Shown here: positions 52,932 through 61,755 of the stretch, piece by piece
Numbering within the stretch: position 1 is the stretch's first letter
Layout: every line of letters begins with the position of its first letter
Assembly: GCA_016872775.1 (NCBI GenBank)
Contig: VGZA01000011.1
Coordinates: 50,069-114,068 of the forward strand
DNA: 64,000 bases
Direction: 5' to 3'
DNA from: Planctomycetota bacterium
Lineage (GTDB): Bacteria; Planctomycetota; Planctomycetia; Pirellulales; Pirellulaceae
Made by a program: the position numbers and the translations under genes
Notes under the pieces: model-generated
Databases searched by the model: none
What the model was told of the DNA's origin: nothing
The model's input: only the letters and a program-made list of their open reading frames with translations

Positions 52932-54359
52932 TTACTTGACGACTGCAGTTTGTTGGTCGTCGTTCCGCAAGATCTGCAGGAACGGCGCCGTCATCAAGGT
53001 GGTGGCCAACGCCATGATGACCATCATTGCAAACAGCGATGGACTGATGATGCCCAGATCCAGTCCGATGTTCAGTACGATCAATTCCATCAGCCCTCGG
53101 GTATTCATGAGCATCCCGAGGATTCCCGCATCGCGCCACGATTCACCCGCGAACCGGGCAGCAAAGAGCGTTCCGCCAAATTTTCCCGCCGTGGCCACCA
53201 GAATAATTATCAAACAGACTCGCCATTGACTCCAGTCATTGAGTAGTCCGATCTCCGTTCGCATCCCCGTATAGGCAAAGAACGCCGGCAGCAGAAGTAC
53301 ACTGACCGGTTCCTTGAGTTTCAACTGGAAATCTCTTGCCAGCCGGCTATCCGACGGGATGGTTACGCCGAGCATGAACGCTCCAAAGATTGCGTGGATG
53401 CCGATCCACTCGGTCATGGCGGCGGCACTCAGCAACAGCACATAGGCGCCGGCAATCGTATGCCTCGGCAACTCACGTCGATGTTGGTCGATCGTGCCCG
53501 AGTACCGCGCCAATAGCGGTCTGGCAAGGAACAACATCCCGAAGATAAACGCGACAGTACCCACGGCGACGAACGCTGCGCTTTCCAGATCCGATTTTGC
53601 CACGCCAACCACGAGCGAAAGCAGGCACCAGGCCGTCACATCGTCTGCGGCGGCACAACTCAATGCGACTGCCCCCACGGGGGTATGATGCAGGTTGCGA
53701 TCGGTGAGGATCCTGGCGAGTACGGGAAATGCCGTAATCGACATCGCTACGCCGATGAATAACGAGAACGGTACAAACGGGACCGCATTATCGGAAACTA
53801 TCGGGAACAGCCAAAGTGACAGCAGGCTTCCTAACACGAACGGAACGACGATACTCGCATGAGAGATTGCAACGGCTGCGCGCGCACGCTGCTTGAGCTG
53901 CGTCGCATTCAGTTCCAGTCCGACCAGGAACATGTAAAGGATGATGCCCAGTTGCGCGATCGCTTTCAGTGACGTGGCGACGGAAGCCGTGGGATCATGG
54001 TCCTTCGAGGGAATCAACCAGTACATTGCTTCGGGGAAGATGGCTCCCAGCAGCGAAGGTCCCAGCGCGATTCCAGCAACAATTTCGCCAATCACCGGTG
54101 GTTGGCGCAGGCGACCGCAGATCCGTGCGGCGAAGGTCCCAACGAGGATGACAGCGGCCAGAGTCAAGAGGACGTGAAAGAGTACGTCGGGATTGAACGA
54201 TGATGGAGGCGGACGCGTTGCCGCGACGGGCAGGGCTTGGGAGACCGTGAATTGACTGCCGATTTTCAGGACGTAGATCACAATCCCGATTCCGACGACC
54301 AGCAGCCCGAGGTACCAGAAAAGGCCCTTCACAACGAGGGCTCTGGCGGGTGTTACCAT
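52932..54359 (-). CDS. CPA2-type cation:proton antiporter (KefB-like transmembrane domain)
   Basis: A 475-residue membrane protein of the monovalent cation:proton antiporter-2 family, exchanging Na+ or K+ for H+. After a first helix (GLFWYLGLLVVGIGIVIYVL) and a linker it has RLRQPPVIGEIVAGIALGPSLLG, YMFLVGLELNATQL, ITAFPVLARIL and CAAADDVTAWCLLSLVVGVA, the two-aspartate ion site of this family. TEWIGIHAIFGAFMLGVTIP and a C-terminal NTRGLMELIVLNIGLDLGIISPSLFAMMVIMALATTLMTAP complete it. No TrkA-N or UspA domain follows. Ion specificity is not predictable. It is convergent with the DUF1501 gene. Confidence 0.9.
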   Translation of the reverse strand: MVTPARALVVKGLFWYLGLLVVGIGIVIYVLKIGSQFTVSQALPVAATRPPPSSFNPDVLFHVLLTLAAVILVGTFAARICGRLRQPPVIGEIVAGIALGPSLLGAIFPEAMYWLIPSKDHDPTASVATSLKAIAQLGIILYMFLVGLELNATQLKQRARAAVAISHASIVVPFVLGSLLSLWLFPIVSDNAVPFVPFSLFIGVAMSITAFPVLARILTDRNLHHTPVGAVALSCAAADDVTAWCLLSLVVGVAKSDLESAAFVAVGTVAFIFGMLFLARPLLARYSGTIDQHRRELPRHTIAGAYVLLLSAAAMTEWIGIHAIFGAFMLGVTIPSDSRLARDFQLKLKEPVSVLLLPAFFAYTGMRTEIGLLNDWSQWRVCLIIILVATAGKFGGTLFAARFAGESWRDAGILGMLMNTRGLMELIVLNIGLDLGIISPSLFAMMVIMALATTLMTAPFLQILRNDDQQTAVVK

Positions 54360-54604
54360 GGGCTGTCGCTCGCCTTTTCACTGTTGGAACCGTCTCAGCC
54401 GCGGCGGAATTCTATCGGACCAACAGACGCAGGCACAGAGGGTTTGCGCCTGGAGTCGAACCGGGCGAGGCACGCGGAAATCAGGGAGTTTGGAGTTCCG
54501 GCGATGTCCCTGGCCAGAATCGCGGTTCATTTGACAAGACGAATTCATGATCAACGACAGGTCCTGCCGATAATCGACCAGACTTGGTGGAGGGTCACTT
54601 GCGG

Positions 54605-55261
54605 ATGGCGATGGTTCGGCGAATCGGGAGTCTGCTGGCACTGGGAGCGGTGATCTGCTGTCGGTCGTCCGCAGCGCAGCTTGATACGAAGAACGAGGTT
54701 CGCATCGTCGAGGAAGACGGGATGCGATATCGCGAGACCCGTACGATCCAGCGCCGGCCGGTCAGCGAGGTACGTACGGAAGATCGGGAAGTGAGCATTC
54801 CTACCGCCGAACCAGTGTCCCGGCTGCGGCAGGAAACGCGAATTGTCCAGTTCCCGGTGCCCGCACAGCAGGTCGTCACGCAGCGATTTTGGTGGAATCC
54901 GTTACGATGGGGACAGCCGGCAACCTGGGTTGAGCCGACAGTCGTCTGGCGGCCCCAACTGCAATATGTCTGGGTTCCGACACCGGGTGTGCAATGGTCG
55001 CAGACGACCCGAACCGTGCGGCAGACCCAGCGTTACCTGCGATTCGAGCATGACGAGCAGGTATCGCGGGTGGCCCTGGGGCCGAGCGTGCCGCGCGAAC
55101 CTGCTGAAGAATGGGTTCGCAGCGCCCCTTCGCAACCCGACGTCGAATTGGCGGCCCGCCCCTCAACGACGGTCCGTATCGGCGGCGTTTCACGATTGGA
55201 AAGTGACCGGCTGCGGCAGCCAGCGCCGGCGACGGTGCTCTCCCCGCTTATCCGCCGCTGA
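54605..55261 (+). CDS. Secreted hypothetical protein, Arg/Val/Pro-rich
   Basis: A 218-residue protein with a signal peptide (GSLLALGAVICCRSSAAQ). The mature part has repeated short beta-like stretches rich in Arg, Thr and Val, for example GMRYRETRTIQRRPVSEVRT, LRQETRIVQFPVPAQQVVTQRFWWNPLRWGQPATWVEP and VRQTQRYLRFEHDEQVSRV. It resembles a class of planctomycete secreted proteins with YRETxxxVxRPVxE repeats; no function is known. An ATG at 54605 or 54611 is likely. GGAGGG is ten bases upstream. It is divergent from the antiporter and convergent with 55285-55632. Confidence 0.62.
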   Translation: MAMVRRIGSLLALGAVICCRSSAAQLDTKNEVRIVEEDGMRYRETRTIQRRPVSEVRTEDREVSIPTAEPVSRLRQETRIVQFPVPAQQVVTQRFWWNPLRWGQPATWVEPTVVWRPQLQYVWVPTPGVQWSQTTRTVRQTQRYLRFEHDEQVSRVALGPSVPREPAEEWVRSAPSQPDVELAARPSTTVRIGGVSRLESDRLRQPAPATVLSPLIRR

Positions 55262-55284
55262 AATGGGCGGATGTCGGGAACCGC

Positions 55285-55632
55285 TCAACGGATTTCGCTC
55301 GATTCGGACAGCGGATTGACGGGCGGCGGCTCGGGCACCGTACCAATCGACGATCGGCGCCGGGAGCGCCGCACATTCTTGGCCGCCGTCCATTCCTTCG
55401 TCAACGTCTCAAAGACATCTGGCGATTCATAACGAACGATCGATTTACCTTCAGGAATCGGCCCGATCAGGCCCCGGAAAACCGGTAGACCTCGCAGTTC
55501 CAGATCGGTGCTGCAATCATCGACGCCGATCTGCGTATGATTTCGCACCAGGGGTTCGGAACTGGAATAATCGCGCACGCGCAGCGAACCGTCGGTGCCA
55601 CGCGTCACGACGCGGAAGGTGCTTTTCGACAT
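55285..55632 (-). CDS. Small hypothetical protein
   Basis: A 115-residue protein: MSKSTFRVVTRGTDGSLRVRDYSSS, then VRNHTQIGVDDCSTDLELRGLPVFRGLIGPI, FETLTKEWTAAKNVRR and a Ser/Pro-rich tail. It has no signal peptide or membrane helix. The compact beginning looks like a small folded domain. I do not recognise the family. GAGGA about ten bases before the ATG at 55632 supports the start; the frame upstream to 55665 is less likely. It is convergent with 54605-55261, with 23 bp between stops. Confidence 0.5.
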   Translation of the reverse strand: MSKSTFRVVTRGTDGSLRVRDYSSSEPLVRNHTQIGVDDCSTDLELRGLPVFRGLIGPIPEGKSIVRYESPDVFETLTKEWTAAKNVRRSRRRSSIGTVPEPPPVNPLSESSEIR

Positions 55633-55920
55633 GTTGGTCTGTCCTCGACATACGTTCTGTCGCATCGAGTCGATCGGGCAGACATTGCGGCCCGGTCTGC
55701 GGCTCGATTGAGGCGGAAGCCCCCATGCCCTCCTGGCAGTTTTGCTCCTTAGTTACCCAGCAAGTTATCGGCCGGCCCGGCATTGCGGGCGACCCAAAGT
55801 AACCCGTTACGGATGATGGGAAAATTCCGAACGACTGGCACGCCTGCTGCGACGGTCCCGAACGACAGGATCCTGATCTTCGCTGCCATCCAAAGTCCGC
55901 TGTAAGGTTGGCTGTTCCCT

Positions 55921-57396
55921 TCAACGATCAGCCGGTCGGCCGGCATCCGGCGCAGGCCGAATACGGACCCGAAGTTCCCCTTCATTATCGCGCCACGACC
56001 AGGGCCAGTCGTTGATCTTGAGGAACAGCACTCCGTTTTGCGAGACCCGTATGGTGCGCTGGACTCCGAGCAGGCCCGGTTTAACGAGTGGAGAGAGGTC
56101 GAGTTCGTTCTCCTCGCCGCCGCAGATAGCACCGATTAACGCTCCCAGAGGAAAGCCGCGATGGTAGTGGAGACTGATTCCGCCTCCCTCGCAGGGCCAG
56201 GAAGAGGGCTCGGAACGCAGCAGGAATTGGCCCTCGGACTCGATCTGGTAACTACGATTTGCGTCGAGCCGAATTCCGGAGGATTGCCAGCCTTTCTCGG
56301 CCGAAACCACGATCGAAATACCTTCAGCGGGGAGTCCCTTTACCGGGGCGTGCGTCACCAACTCGCGTTCCAGATCGAATCCATAGTCCAGATGCATGAT
56401 GAATACGCGCCAGTCTTCGTTCACGCGATGCTCTTCGGTTTCAATCCGCTGCAGAAACTGCGTGGAGAAAAGCGGGCTGGTATCCGGCGCGAAGTTGCGC
56501 AACGCACGATACTGCTGCTGCGTCGCCGGATGGTTCTCGAGGAAGTAACTCGCTGCCCAACTCCAGCCGTAAGGCTCGACTTTCAAGTGCGCGCGAGGAC
56601 CGTACTGCATGATTTCACGCAACGTCAACCCGCGGCCGTTCGCAACGTCGGTCTTGATCAGCTTGATCCGCCCCCAATCGGGTAAGTCCTCGCGGCGCCG
56701 CGGCATGATTCGCATGGCCAGTTTTCCGTCGCTCCAGGCATGCGTGCCAAAAAGCTCCGCGATCCCCTCGCTGTACCAGGGTGGGCCGTTACCCCCCAGT
56801 ATCGCCGCCATAAATGCGTGCGTGCCTTCATGCAGAACCAGGTGGCGACGGTAGTAGGCGCTAGGCTGCTCCAGCAGCCAGATCTGCTGCGGGCTGGCAT
56901 AGCCGTGGAGAAAGTCAGGCAGTTGTTCTGGTAGCAGCCCCAGGTCGCGAAACGGCGCTTTAGCTTTCATCAAGATGCCATCGACCTGCCAGCCGTTGGC
57001 CGTTTCCGGTCGAATGCCGAAATAGTCGCACCACTGCGGCACCGCGGAGTCGAAAACCTGGACGAGTTCGTCAATTTCGGGGTCGGCGCCAACGTCGGTG
57101 TAGAGTGTGAGGTGCTGGCCGCGGATCCGTCGTACGCCAGCTCGGGCCAATCGTTCCTGGGCGATGTCGGCCCAAGGCGCAAACTGCGGCCGGATCACGT
57201 CGGCCGGTTTGAGTTCGGCCCCGTTTGCCGGCTTTTCCTGGAGCAAGTCGGAGAATCGCCGTTTTTCCCGTTTTGTCTCCGGCGCGACGGCTGCTCGATC
57301 CTTCCCGACCTGCCGTTGTGGTCCCGGCGGTTCCGCGGCAAAGGCCGTCGACCAGCCAGCCCACAGGACCGCCAATACACCGTGAACCGCCACCAT
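55921..57396 (-). CDS. DUF1570-like secreted protein with HExxH metallopeptidase motif
   Basis: A 491-residue protein. Signal peptide VAVHGVLAVLWAGWSTAFAAE. A Lys/Arg-rich linker leads to a gluzincin-like core: LVLHEGTHAFMAAIL carries HExxH (His189, Glu190, His193), and GPPWYSEGIAELFGTH provides a downstream Glu (210) as third ligand, as in the DUF1570/peptidase MA clan. The C-terminal 120 residues form a separate beta domain (LDANRSYQIESEGQF..., TIRVSQNGVLFLKINDWPWSWRDNEGELRVRIR), similar to PA14/galactose-binding modules of secreted enzymes. Start ATG 57396 (M53 of a longer frame open to 57552) is chosen for the signal peptide; no good ribosome site is seen. It is divergent from 57466. Confidence 0.75.
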   Translation of the reverse strand: MVAVHGVLAVLWAGWSTAFAAEPPGPQRQVGKDRAAVAPETKREKRRFSDLLQEKPANGAELKPADVIRPQFAPWADIAQERLARAGVRRIRGQHLTLYTDVGADPEIDELVQVFDSAVPQWCDYFGIRPETANGWQVDGILMKAKAPFRDLGLLPEQLPDFLHGYASPQQIWLLEQPSAYYRRHLVLHEGTHAFMAAILGGNGPPWYSEGIAELFGTHAWSDGKLAMRIMPRRREDLPDWGRIKLIKTDVANGRGLTLREIMQYGPRAHLKVEPYGWSWAASYFLENHPATQQQYRALRNFAPDTSPLFSTQFLQRIETEEHRVNEDWRVFIMHLDYGFDLERELVTHAPVKGLPAEGISIVVSAEKGWQSSGIRLDANRSYQIESEGQFLLRSEPSSWPCEGGGISLHYHRGFPLGALIGAICGGEENELDLSPLVKPGLLGVQRTIRVSQNGVLFLKINDWPWSWRDNEGELRVRIRPAPDAGRPADR

Positions 57397-57465
57397 GGCG
57401 GTACGAGTTTGAAATAGGGCGTTCAATGCATCGAGCCCTTTTGACAGCAATTTGGGGCTGTTAAA

Positions 57466-58563
57466 GTGGAGAGCGACAGTGTATTGAATTGTAGTCGCGC
57501 CGGGCAAATTGAGCGACCCGAAAGCTTGAGTGACCATCCCTTGACACACCATCGAAGCCGCCTCTGTAGCTGCAATATCCTGCTGCTGGCACTGCTATGT
57601 TTCGGCTGCCGAGGTCAAGAAGAAGTTGTGGTCTACTCGGCCCTGGATCGGGAATTCAGCGAGCCGATTCTCGATGAGTTCTCCCAGCGAACCGGCGTGC
57701 GGGTTCTGGCGCGTTACGACGTGGAATCGACCAAGACTGTGGGGTTAGTCCAGGCGATCCGCGCCGAATCAAAAAGGGCGAAGTGCGATCTTTTCTGGAA
57801 TAACGAGATACTGCATACGATTCGGCTGCAGCAGGAGGGGTTGCTCGACATCTACTTTTTGGACGGTGCCGACGGCCTGCCGCCGGAAATGCAGTCGGGC
57901 GACGGGACCTGGTATGGATTCGCAGCGCGGGCACGCGTCTTTCTCGTCAATCTGGGGGAAGTTCCGTACGAACGGTTCCCGCAGTCGATTGGGGATCTGG
58001 TCGACCCTCAATGGAAAGGAAAAATCGGAATCGCCAAGCCCCTGTTTGGTACCACGGCAACCCACCTGGCGGTACTCTATTCGGAGTTCGGGCCGGAGCT
58101 TGGCGAACAGTTTCTTCGCAAGCTGAAAGAAAACTGCCAGGTCCTCGCTGGAAACAAGCATGTGGCTCAGGCCGTTTCGAGTGGCCAGTTGGCCTGGGGG
58201 CTTACCGACACCGACGATGCGTTCATCGAGTACGAAAAAGGGGAGCCGGTTGCGATCGTCTTCCCGGACCAGGAAGAAGGTGGACTGGGCACTTTGAGGA
58301 TTCCCAATACGTTGGCGATTATGCGTAATCCACGCCACCGAGCGCTGGCGCGCAGGCTGATGGATTACCTCGTCAGCCCGGGCGTCGAGGATCGCCTGTC
58401 TCAAAGTGGCAGTGCCCAGATTCCGTTGCATCCGTCGGCGAGCCAGATTTCGCCGGTCTTGCCCGAGGATCCGGTTTTATGGATGGACGTCGATTTTGCC
58501 GCTGCGGCCCGTCATTGGGAAAAATCGAACCGGCTGCTGGTCGAGATTTTTCGCAGCGAATAG
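57466..58563 (+). CDS. Periplasmic substrate-binding lipoprotein, Fe(III)/spermidine-type, orphan
   Basis: A solute-binding protein of about 365 residues. The lipobox LLALLCFGC directs lipid attachment near residue 48. EEVVVYSALDREFSEPILDEFSQRTGVRV is the N-lobe start typical of ferric-binding FbpA/AfuA-like proteins, and LFWNNEILHTIRLQQEGLLD, YGFAARARVFLVNL, DLVDPQWKGKIGIAKPLFGTTATHLAVLYS and GLTDTDDAFIEYEKGEPVAIVFPDQ follow. The double Tyr of strict FbpA is not obvious, so the ligand may not be ferric iron. No permease or ATPase gene is adjacent. The start is uncertain: GTG 57466 or a TTG at 57526 or 57541 closer to the signal. Confidence 0.82.
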   Translation: MESDSVLNCSRAGQIERPESLSDHPLTHHRSRLCSCNILLLALLCFGCRGQEEVVVYSALDREFSEPILDEFSQRTGVRVLARYDVESTKTVGLVQAIRAESKRAKCDLFWNNEILHTIRLQQEGLLDIYFLDGADGLPPEMQSGDGTWYGFAARARVFLVNLGEVPYERFPQSIGDLVDPQWKGKIGIAKPLFGTTATHLAVLYSEFGPELGEQFLRKLKENCQVLAGNKHVAQAVSSGQLAWGLTDTDDAFIEYEKGEPVAIVFPDQEEGGLGTLRIPNTLAIMRNPRHRALARRLMDYLVSPGVEDRLSQSGSAQIPLHPSASQISPVLPEDPVLWMDVDFAAAARHWEKSNRLLVEIFRSE

Positions 58564-58641
58564 GACGATTCGCGGCGCGGCCAGGGAATCGCATCACTCG
58601 GAGCGAATCAGACCGATCGAATTCGCCCTGTGGGCGTGGTA

Positions 58642-60057
58642 TTAGAGTGCCCGCCGGTAGCGTTTTGGAGCGCGACGCATTGCGGAGGACGGCGGAGGAG
58701 GCGGCGCGGCGACGTCCGACGCGGCATCCGAGGCGTTCAAGTCGCCATTGTCATTCGCGGGCTTCTCCGGTTCACGCGGTGCTGCTTGCACCGAATCGAA
58801 TCCGCTGATCTCGTCACGTTTCAACAGGCGGTTAATCCGCTGTTCAATACGGGTTAGTTCATAGCCCTCTTCCGGACAGACGAAAGTAAACGCGACTCCC
58901 TCACGCCCCATCCGCCCCGTACGGCCAACTCGATGAACGTAATCGTCGCAGAATTCGGGAATATCGTAATTGATGATGTGCGAAACCCCCGAGACGTCGA
59001 TGCCGCGGCCGATCACGTCGGTCGCTACCAGGTAGCTGACGCTTCCCTCGCGAAACCGCCGCATCACGTTGTCGCGCGCTCCTTGCGCCATATCGCCGTG
59101 GATCGTCGCCGCCCCTTTGAATTTCTTATCCAGCCGCAGGTAGATTTTCTCCGTACCCCGCTTGGTACGGCAAAATACGATCGCCTGGCGCGGCTGTTCC
59201 CGCTGCAGTAATCGCACCAACAATTCAAATTTGCGCCCCGGATCGACCGTGAAATAGAACTGTTCGATGGTCTCGACCGAAAGGTCTTTCGGAGAGAAAT
59301 TCAGTATCTCCGGTTCATACATGTAGCGGGCCGCGAGCTTCTGAATCGGCGGAGGTACGGTGGCGCTTAACAGCAAAGTCTGCCGATCTCGCGGACATTT
59401 TCTCAGGATTTTTTCGATGTCGGGGCGGAATCCGATGTCAAGCATCCGATCGGCTTCGTCAAGAACGACACACCAGATGTCCTTCAAATCGATCGTCCCG
59501 CGACTCATATGGTCCAGCATGCGACCTGGCGTACCGACGATGACCTCGGCACCCCGTTTCAACTTCTCAATCTGGTCCCGTATCGGCTTGCCGCCGTATA
59601 CGGCGACGCAGTGAACCCGCTGGCCCGCCGACAGTTTGATGACTTCCTCACGTACCTGGACTGCCAGCTCGCGCGTGGGGACAAGGATTAACGCCTGCGG
59701 CCCGGCGACCTCGCGTTTGGGGTACAACTGTTCCAGTATCGGAATAACGAACGCCGCCGTTTTACCGGTCCCCGTTCTTGCTTGCCCCACGACATCGTAG
59801 TCTTCCAGGGCCAGCGGAATCAGCCCCGCCTGGATCTCGGTCGGATGCTCATATCCCGCCTGCTGCAGCGCTTTCAAAAGCAGCGGCGAAAGGTCGAAAT
59901 CCTCGAATCGCTTGCGAGGTGGCTCGGCGACCACCCCGGCGGCCGCGTCGATCGGTAGGTCCGCTGAAGCGTCGATCGATACAGGCTGGGTGGGGAGCGC
60001 TGGGCTGTCCGAGGAAGGTACTTGTGAACCGGCGGAACTAAGGTCGGGCGAACGCAT
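58642..60057 (-). CDS. DEAD-box ATP-dependent RNA helicase
   Basis: A 471-residue helicase that unwinds RNA duplexes with ATP. An N-terminal low-complexity region (1-45) precedes the Q motif (FEDFDLSPLLLKALQQAGYEHPTEIQ). Walker A is ARTGTGKT (93-100), and PTRELAVQV, TPGRMLDH, VLDEADRM (DEAD at 200-203), LLLSATVPP, VFCRTKRGTEKI, ATDVIGRGIDV and HRVGRTGRMGREG complete all motifs. A C-terminal Pro-rich tail ends KRYRRAL. Similar proteins act in ribosome assembly and RNA decay (RhlE/CsdA types). Start ATG 60057; the longer frame to 60135 lacks conserved residues. No operon partner is on the same strand within 150 bp except the micro-gene 60313-60393, which is separated by a terminator. Confidence 0.93.
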   Translation of the reverse strand: MRSPDLSSAGSQVPSSDSPALPTQPVSIDASADLPIDAAAGVVAEPPRKRFEDFDLSPLLLKALQQAGYEHPTEIQAGLIPLALEDYDVVGQARTGTGKTAAFVIPILEQLYPKREVAGPQALILVPTRELAVQVREEVIKLSAGQRVHCVAVYGGKPIRDQIEKLKRGAEVIVGTPGRMLDHMSRGTIDLKDIWCVVLDEADRMLDIGFRPDIEKILRKCPRDRQTLLLSATVPPPIQKLAARYMYEPEILNFSPKDLSVETIEQFYFTVDPGRKFELLVRLLQREQPRQAIVFCRTKRGTEKIYLRLDKKFKGAATIHGDMAQGARDNVMRRFREGSVSYLVATDVIGRGIDVSGVSHIINYDIPEFCDDYVHRVGRTGRMGREGVAFTFVCPEEGYELTRIEQRINRLLKRDEISGFDSVQAAPREPEKPANDNGDLNASDAASDVAAPPPPPSSAMRRAPKRYRRAL

Positions 60058-60203
60058 GGGGAGTCTAGCAGGGTTTCGTGCAGTGGATGCATGGTAACCG
60101 TAGCACTGGAAACGAGTTTCGTCAATCCAGTCCACCGCCTTCCTCGCCTGCCAGAACCCGGTCCCGACGCAGAAATGCCCCGTACAACCCGTAGAAAAAG
60201 GCT

Positions 60204-60246
60204 AGGCCGAACTGAAACCAAGTTCCTTGGTTTCGGTTCGGCCTTT
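60204..60246 (-). terminator. Strong intrinsic terminator hairpin
   Basis: The arms GGCCGAACTGAAACCAAG and CTTGGTTTCGGTTCGGCC form an almost perfect 18-bp stem with a TTC loop. On the minus strand it is followed by CCTTTTTC and on the plus strand by TTTCTCG, so it could stop transcription both ways. It lies 67 bp after the stop of the micro-gene 60313-60393. Confidence 0.75.
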
Positions 60247-60312
60247 CTCGTTGTGGTCCAAAATGGCTAAAGCGAAGGTCGCAAAACGCGACGAGTCGAA
60301 ATCCGATCCGAC

Positions 60313-60393
60313 TTACTTCTTCTTGGCCGCCTTCTTCGTCTTGGTGGACTTCTTCACGGTGGTCTTCTTCGCGGCCTTCTTTGCAGCTGCCAT
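60313..60393 (-). CDS. 26-residue Lys/Ala-rich micro-protein (histone H1-like tail)
   Basis: The minus-strand frame MAAAKKAAKKTTVKKST followed by KTKKAAKKK codes for a highly basic 26-residue peptide, 12 Lys and no acidic residue, of the AAKK/TKK type seen in histone H1-like bacterial nucleoid proteins and in planctomycete Lys-rich tails. GAGGAG stands nine bases before the ATG at 60393, a near-perfect Shine-Dalgarno. A promoter-like pair lies 110-140 bp upstream and a strong terminator 67 bp downstream, so it has all parts of an independent gene. The peptide could bind nucleic acid. It could also be the tail of a larger frameshifted protein, but no upstream similarity was seen. Confidence 0.65.
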   Translation of the reverse strand: MAAAKKAAKKTTVKKSTKTKKAAKKK

Positions 60394-60506
60394 TTCCTTT
60401 GGCTCCTCAATAGTCGGGCGCATTGTCAGTGATTAGGTTCCTTTTCTTGTACGCCCATCGCAAGAAAAGTTGTCGTGAACGGATCGCACTTGACGAACCG
60501 TGCGCA

Positions 60507-60536
60507 ATTGAACCAACTTTCGCATGATTTCGTCAA
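60507..60536 (-). promoter_or_regulatory. Possible promoter of micro-gene
   Basis: On the minus strand TTGACG (60531-60536), 18-bp spacer, TTCAAT (60507-60512). The -35 box lies in one arm of an inverted repeat (TTGACGAA at 60490-60497 and TTCGTCAA at 60529-60536), which might be a regulator site. Confidence 0.35.
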
Positions 60537-60699
60537 GGCGAATTCGCAAACTTCAATCCGATTGGGTGCACATTGCACTTTGCGCGGTAGTGTGTTTCGT
60601 GTTAACAAAGGGGGGTAAATTTGGGCCGTCGGATTCGGTCCGCTGATAAGAGGCTGCCAGGGATGGCAACAAGCAAGGAATTTCAGGATCGTTTGCGGG

Positions 60700-61036
60700 C
60701 ACTCAGTCGGCAAGTTTTCCGCAAGGCTCGCAAGATCTGAAAGAGCTCGTCGAATTGAACGCTTCGCTGGGCTATTTACAGAACCAGCGGTTGCGGATGC
60801 GTTACCCCGCGTACCGAAAGCAAGGACTGCCGTTCACCAGCACGTACGTGAAATCCACGGTCAAGCAAATCAACCGGCGAATGAACGGTACCGAGAAATT
60901 CTGGTCACACGGCGTTGAAGGCATGTTGACCCTCGTTGCCGACCACCTCAGCGATACCCCGACGCTAGCCCGCTTCTGGCGAAACCGACCGCCGCGCCTG
61001 ACCGGCTCGCGTTGCCATAAATCTACCGTTGCCTAA
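60700..61036 (+). pseudogene. Transposase C-terminal fragment
   Basis: The frame contains DLKELVELNASLGYLQNQRL, then RMRYPAYRKQGLPFTSTYVKS and TVKQINRRMNGTEKFWSHGVE. This is the end of a transposase of the type LxYLxNQRxRMxYxxYRxxGLPVTSxxVESxIKxINxRxKGTEKFW. The rest of the protein is missing upstream (a stop-rich 250 bp separates it from the micro-gene), and no terminal repeats are visible. I am unsure of the IS family. A translatable TTG start at 60755 gives 93 codons but no ribosome site. Confidence 0.72.
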
Positions 61037-61265
61037 ATCGCAAAGTGCGTGGTGCCCCCAATCCGATTCCGCCAGAATTGCAACAACGCTGCCCCGCGTT
61101 CTTCGAAATGAGGCCTCGTCTTGCTCGCCCTCGCTCGCGACGCGCTTGGAGGCGCTTGCGACGCATTCGCGACGCGCGCGAGACGCTCTTGACGGTCAAA
61201 TTCACGACGAACGCGGAACAAGCCGGGAGATCGTTCGTGTGTAAGCACTCGATAAGCGTCCGCTA

Positions 61266-61712
61266 TTACACCTGCCGCATTAGTCGTTCGATCAGGTCCC
61301 GCACCGCCGTTTCCAGCCGCGGAAGTATCTCCGCGGGCGACGCGATATCCACATCTTCGAATGCCCAATACTCGATCGAATTGACCCAGTCGGGAAACCT
61401 CTGAGCGATCATTGGACGATGTTCGCGTTCATTGAGCGCCACCACGTGCTGGGCGGCGTCCAGTTCGTAGGATTGAAGGGCTCGGGGAAACCTTCGCGGA
61501 AAGGGAACGTCGATCTGACGGGCCGCCAGTCCGTCCAGAGTGTGCGGTGAGATTGGTCCGACGTTGCGATTGACCAGGTTTTCAGCCAGGGCCCGTGAAC
61601 TGGCCTGCCAGCCTGCCGCGCCAGGCAATGCCAGCCTGTTGAACAGCTCCTCCGCAAATCGGCTGCGATAGTAGTTACCCGTGCATAGGAACAGCACTTG
61701 TTGCTTTTTCAC
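61266..61712 (-). CDS. Low-molecular-weight protein-tyrosine-phosphatase family protein
   Basis: A 148-residue protein beginning VKKQQVLFLCTGNYYRSRFAEELFN. The P-loop is C10-TGNYY-R16-S, the C-x5-R-S/T signature of low-molecular-weight phosphotyrosine phosphatases. The closely related arsenate reductases share it. A GLAARQIDVPFPRRFP block and LNEREHRPMIAQRFP are usual. The acid Asp may lie in EYWAFEDVDIASP near residue 120. It may dephosphorylate Tyr-phosphorylated proteins, or reduce arsenate if extra thiols exist (none are visible). The start is a GTG at 61712 (MKK...), and the longer frame to 61808 overlaps the preceding gene. It lies 43 bp after the TPP enzyme gene, same strand. Confidence 0.87.
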   Translation of the reverse strand: MKKQQVLFLCTGNYYRSRFAEELFNRLALPGAAGWQASSRALAENLVNRNVGPISPHTLDGLAARQIDVPFPRRFPRALQSYELDAAQHVVALNEREHRPMIAQRFPDWVNSIEYWAFEDVDIASPAEILPRLETAVRDLIERLMRQV

Positions 61713-61755
61713 AGTCTCGCTTTCTTGAATCTTCAACCCGCGGCCTGCCTGGCGG

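Noticed and set aside
55749..55889. 46-codon minus-strand frame downstream of the DUF1570-like gene
   Set aside because: No ribosome site and no recognisable sequence; likely chance frame.
61029..61244. 71-codon plus-strand frame near the phosphatase gene
   Set aside because: Ser/Arg-rich frame in repeat-like DNA (GACGCGC motifs), no ribosome site or family similarity.
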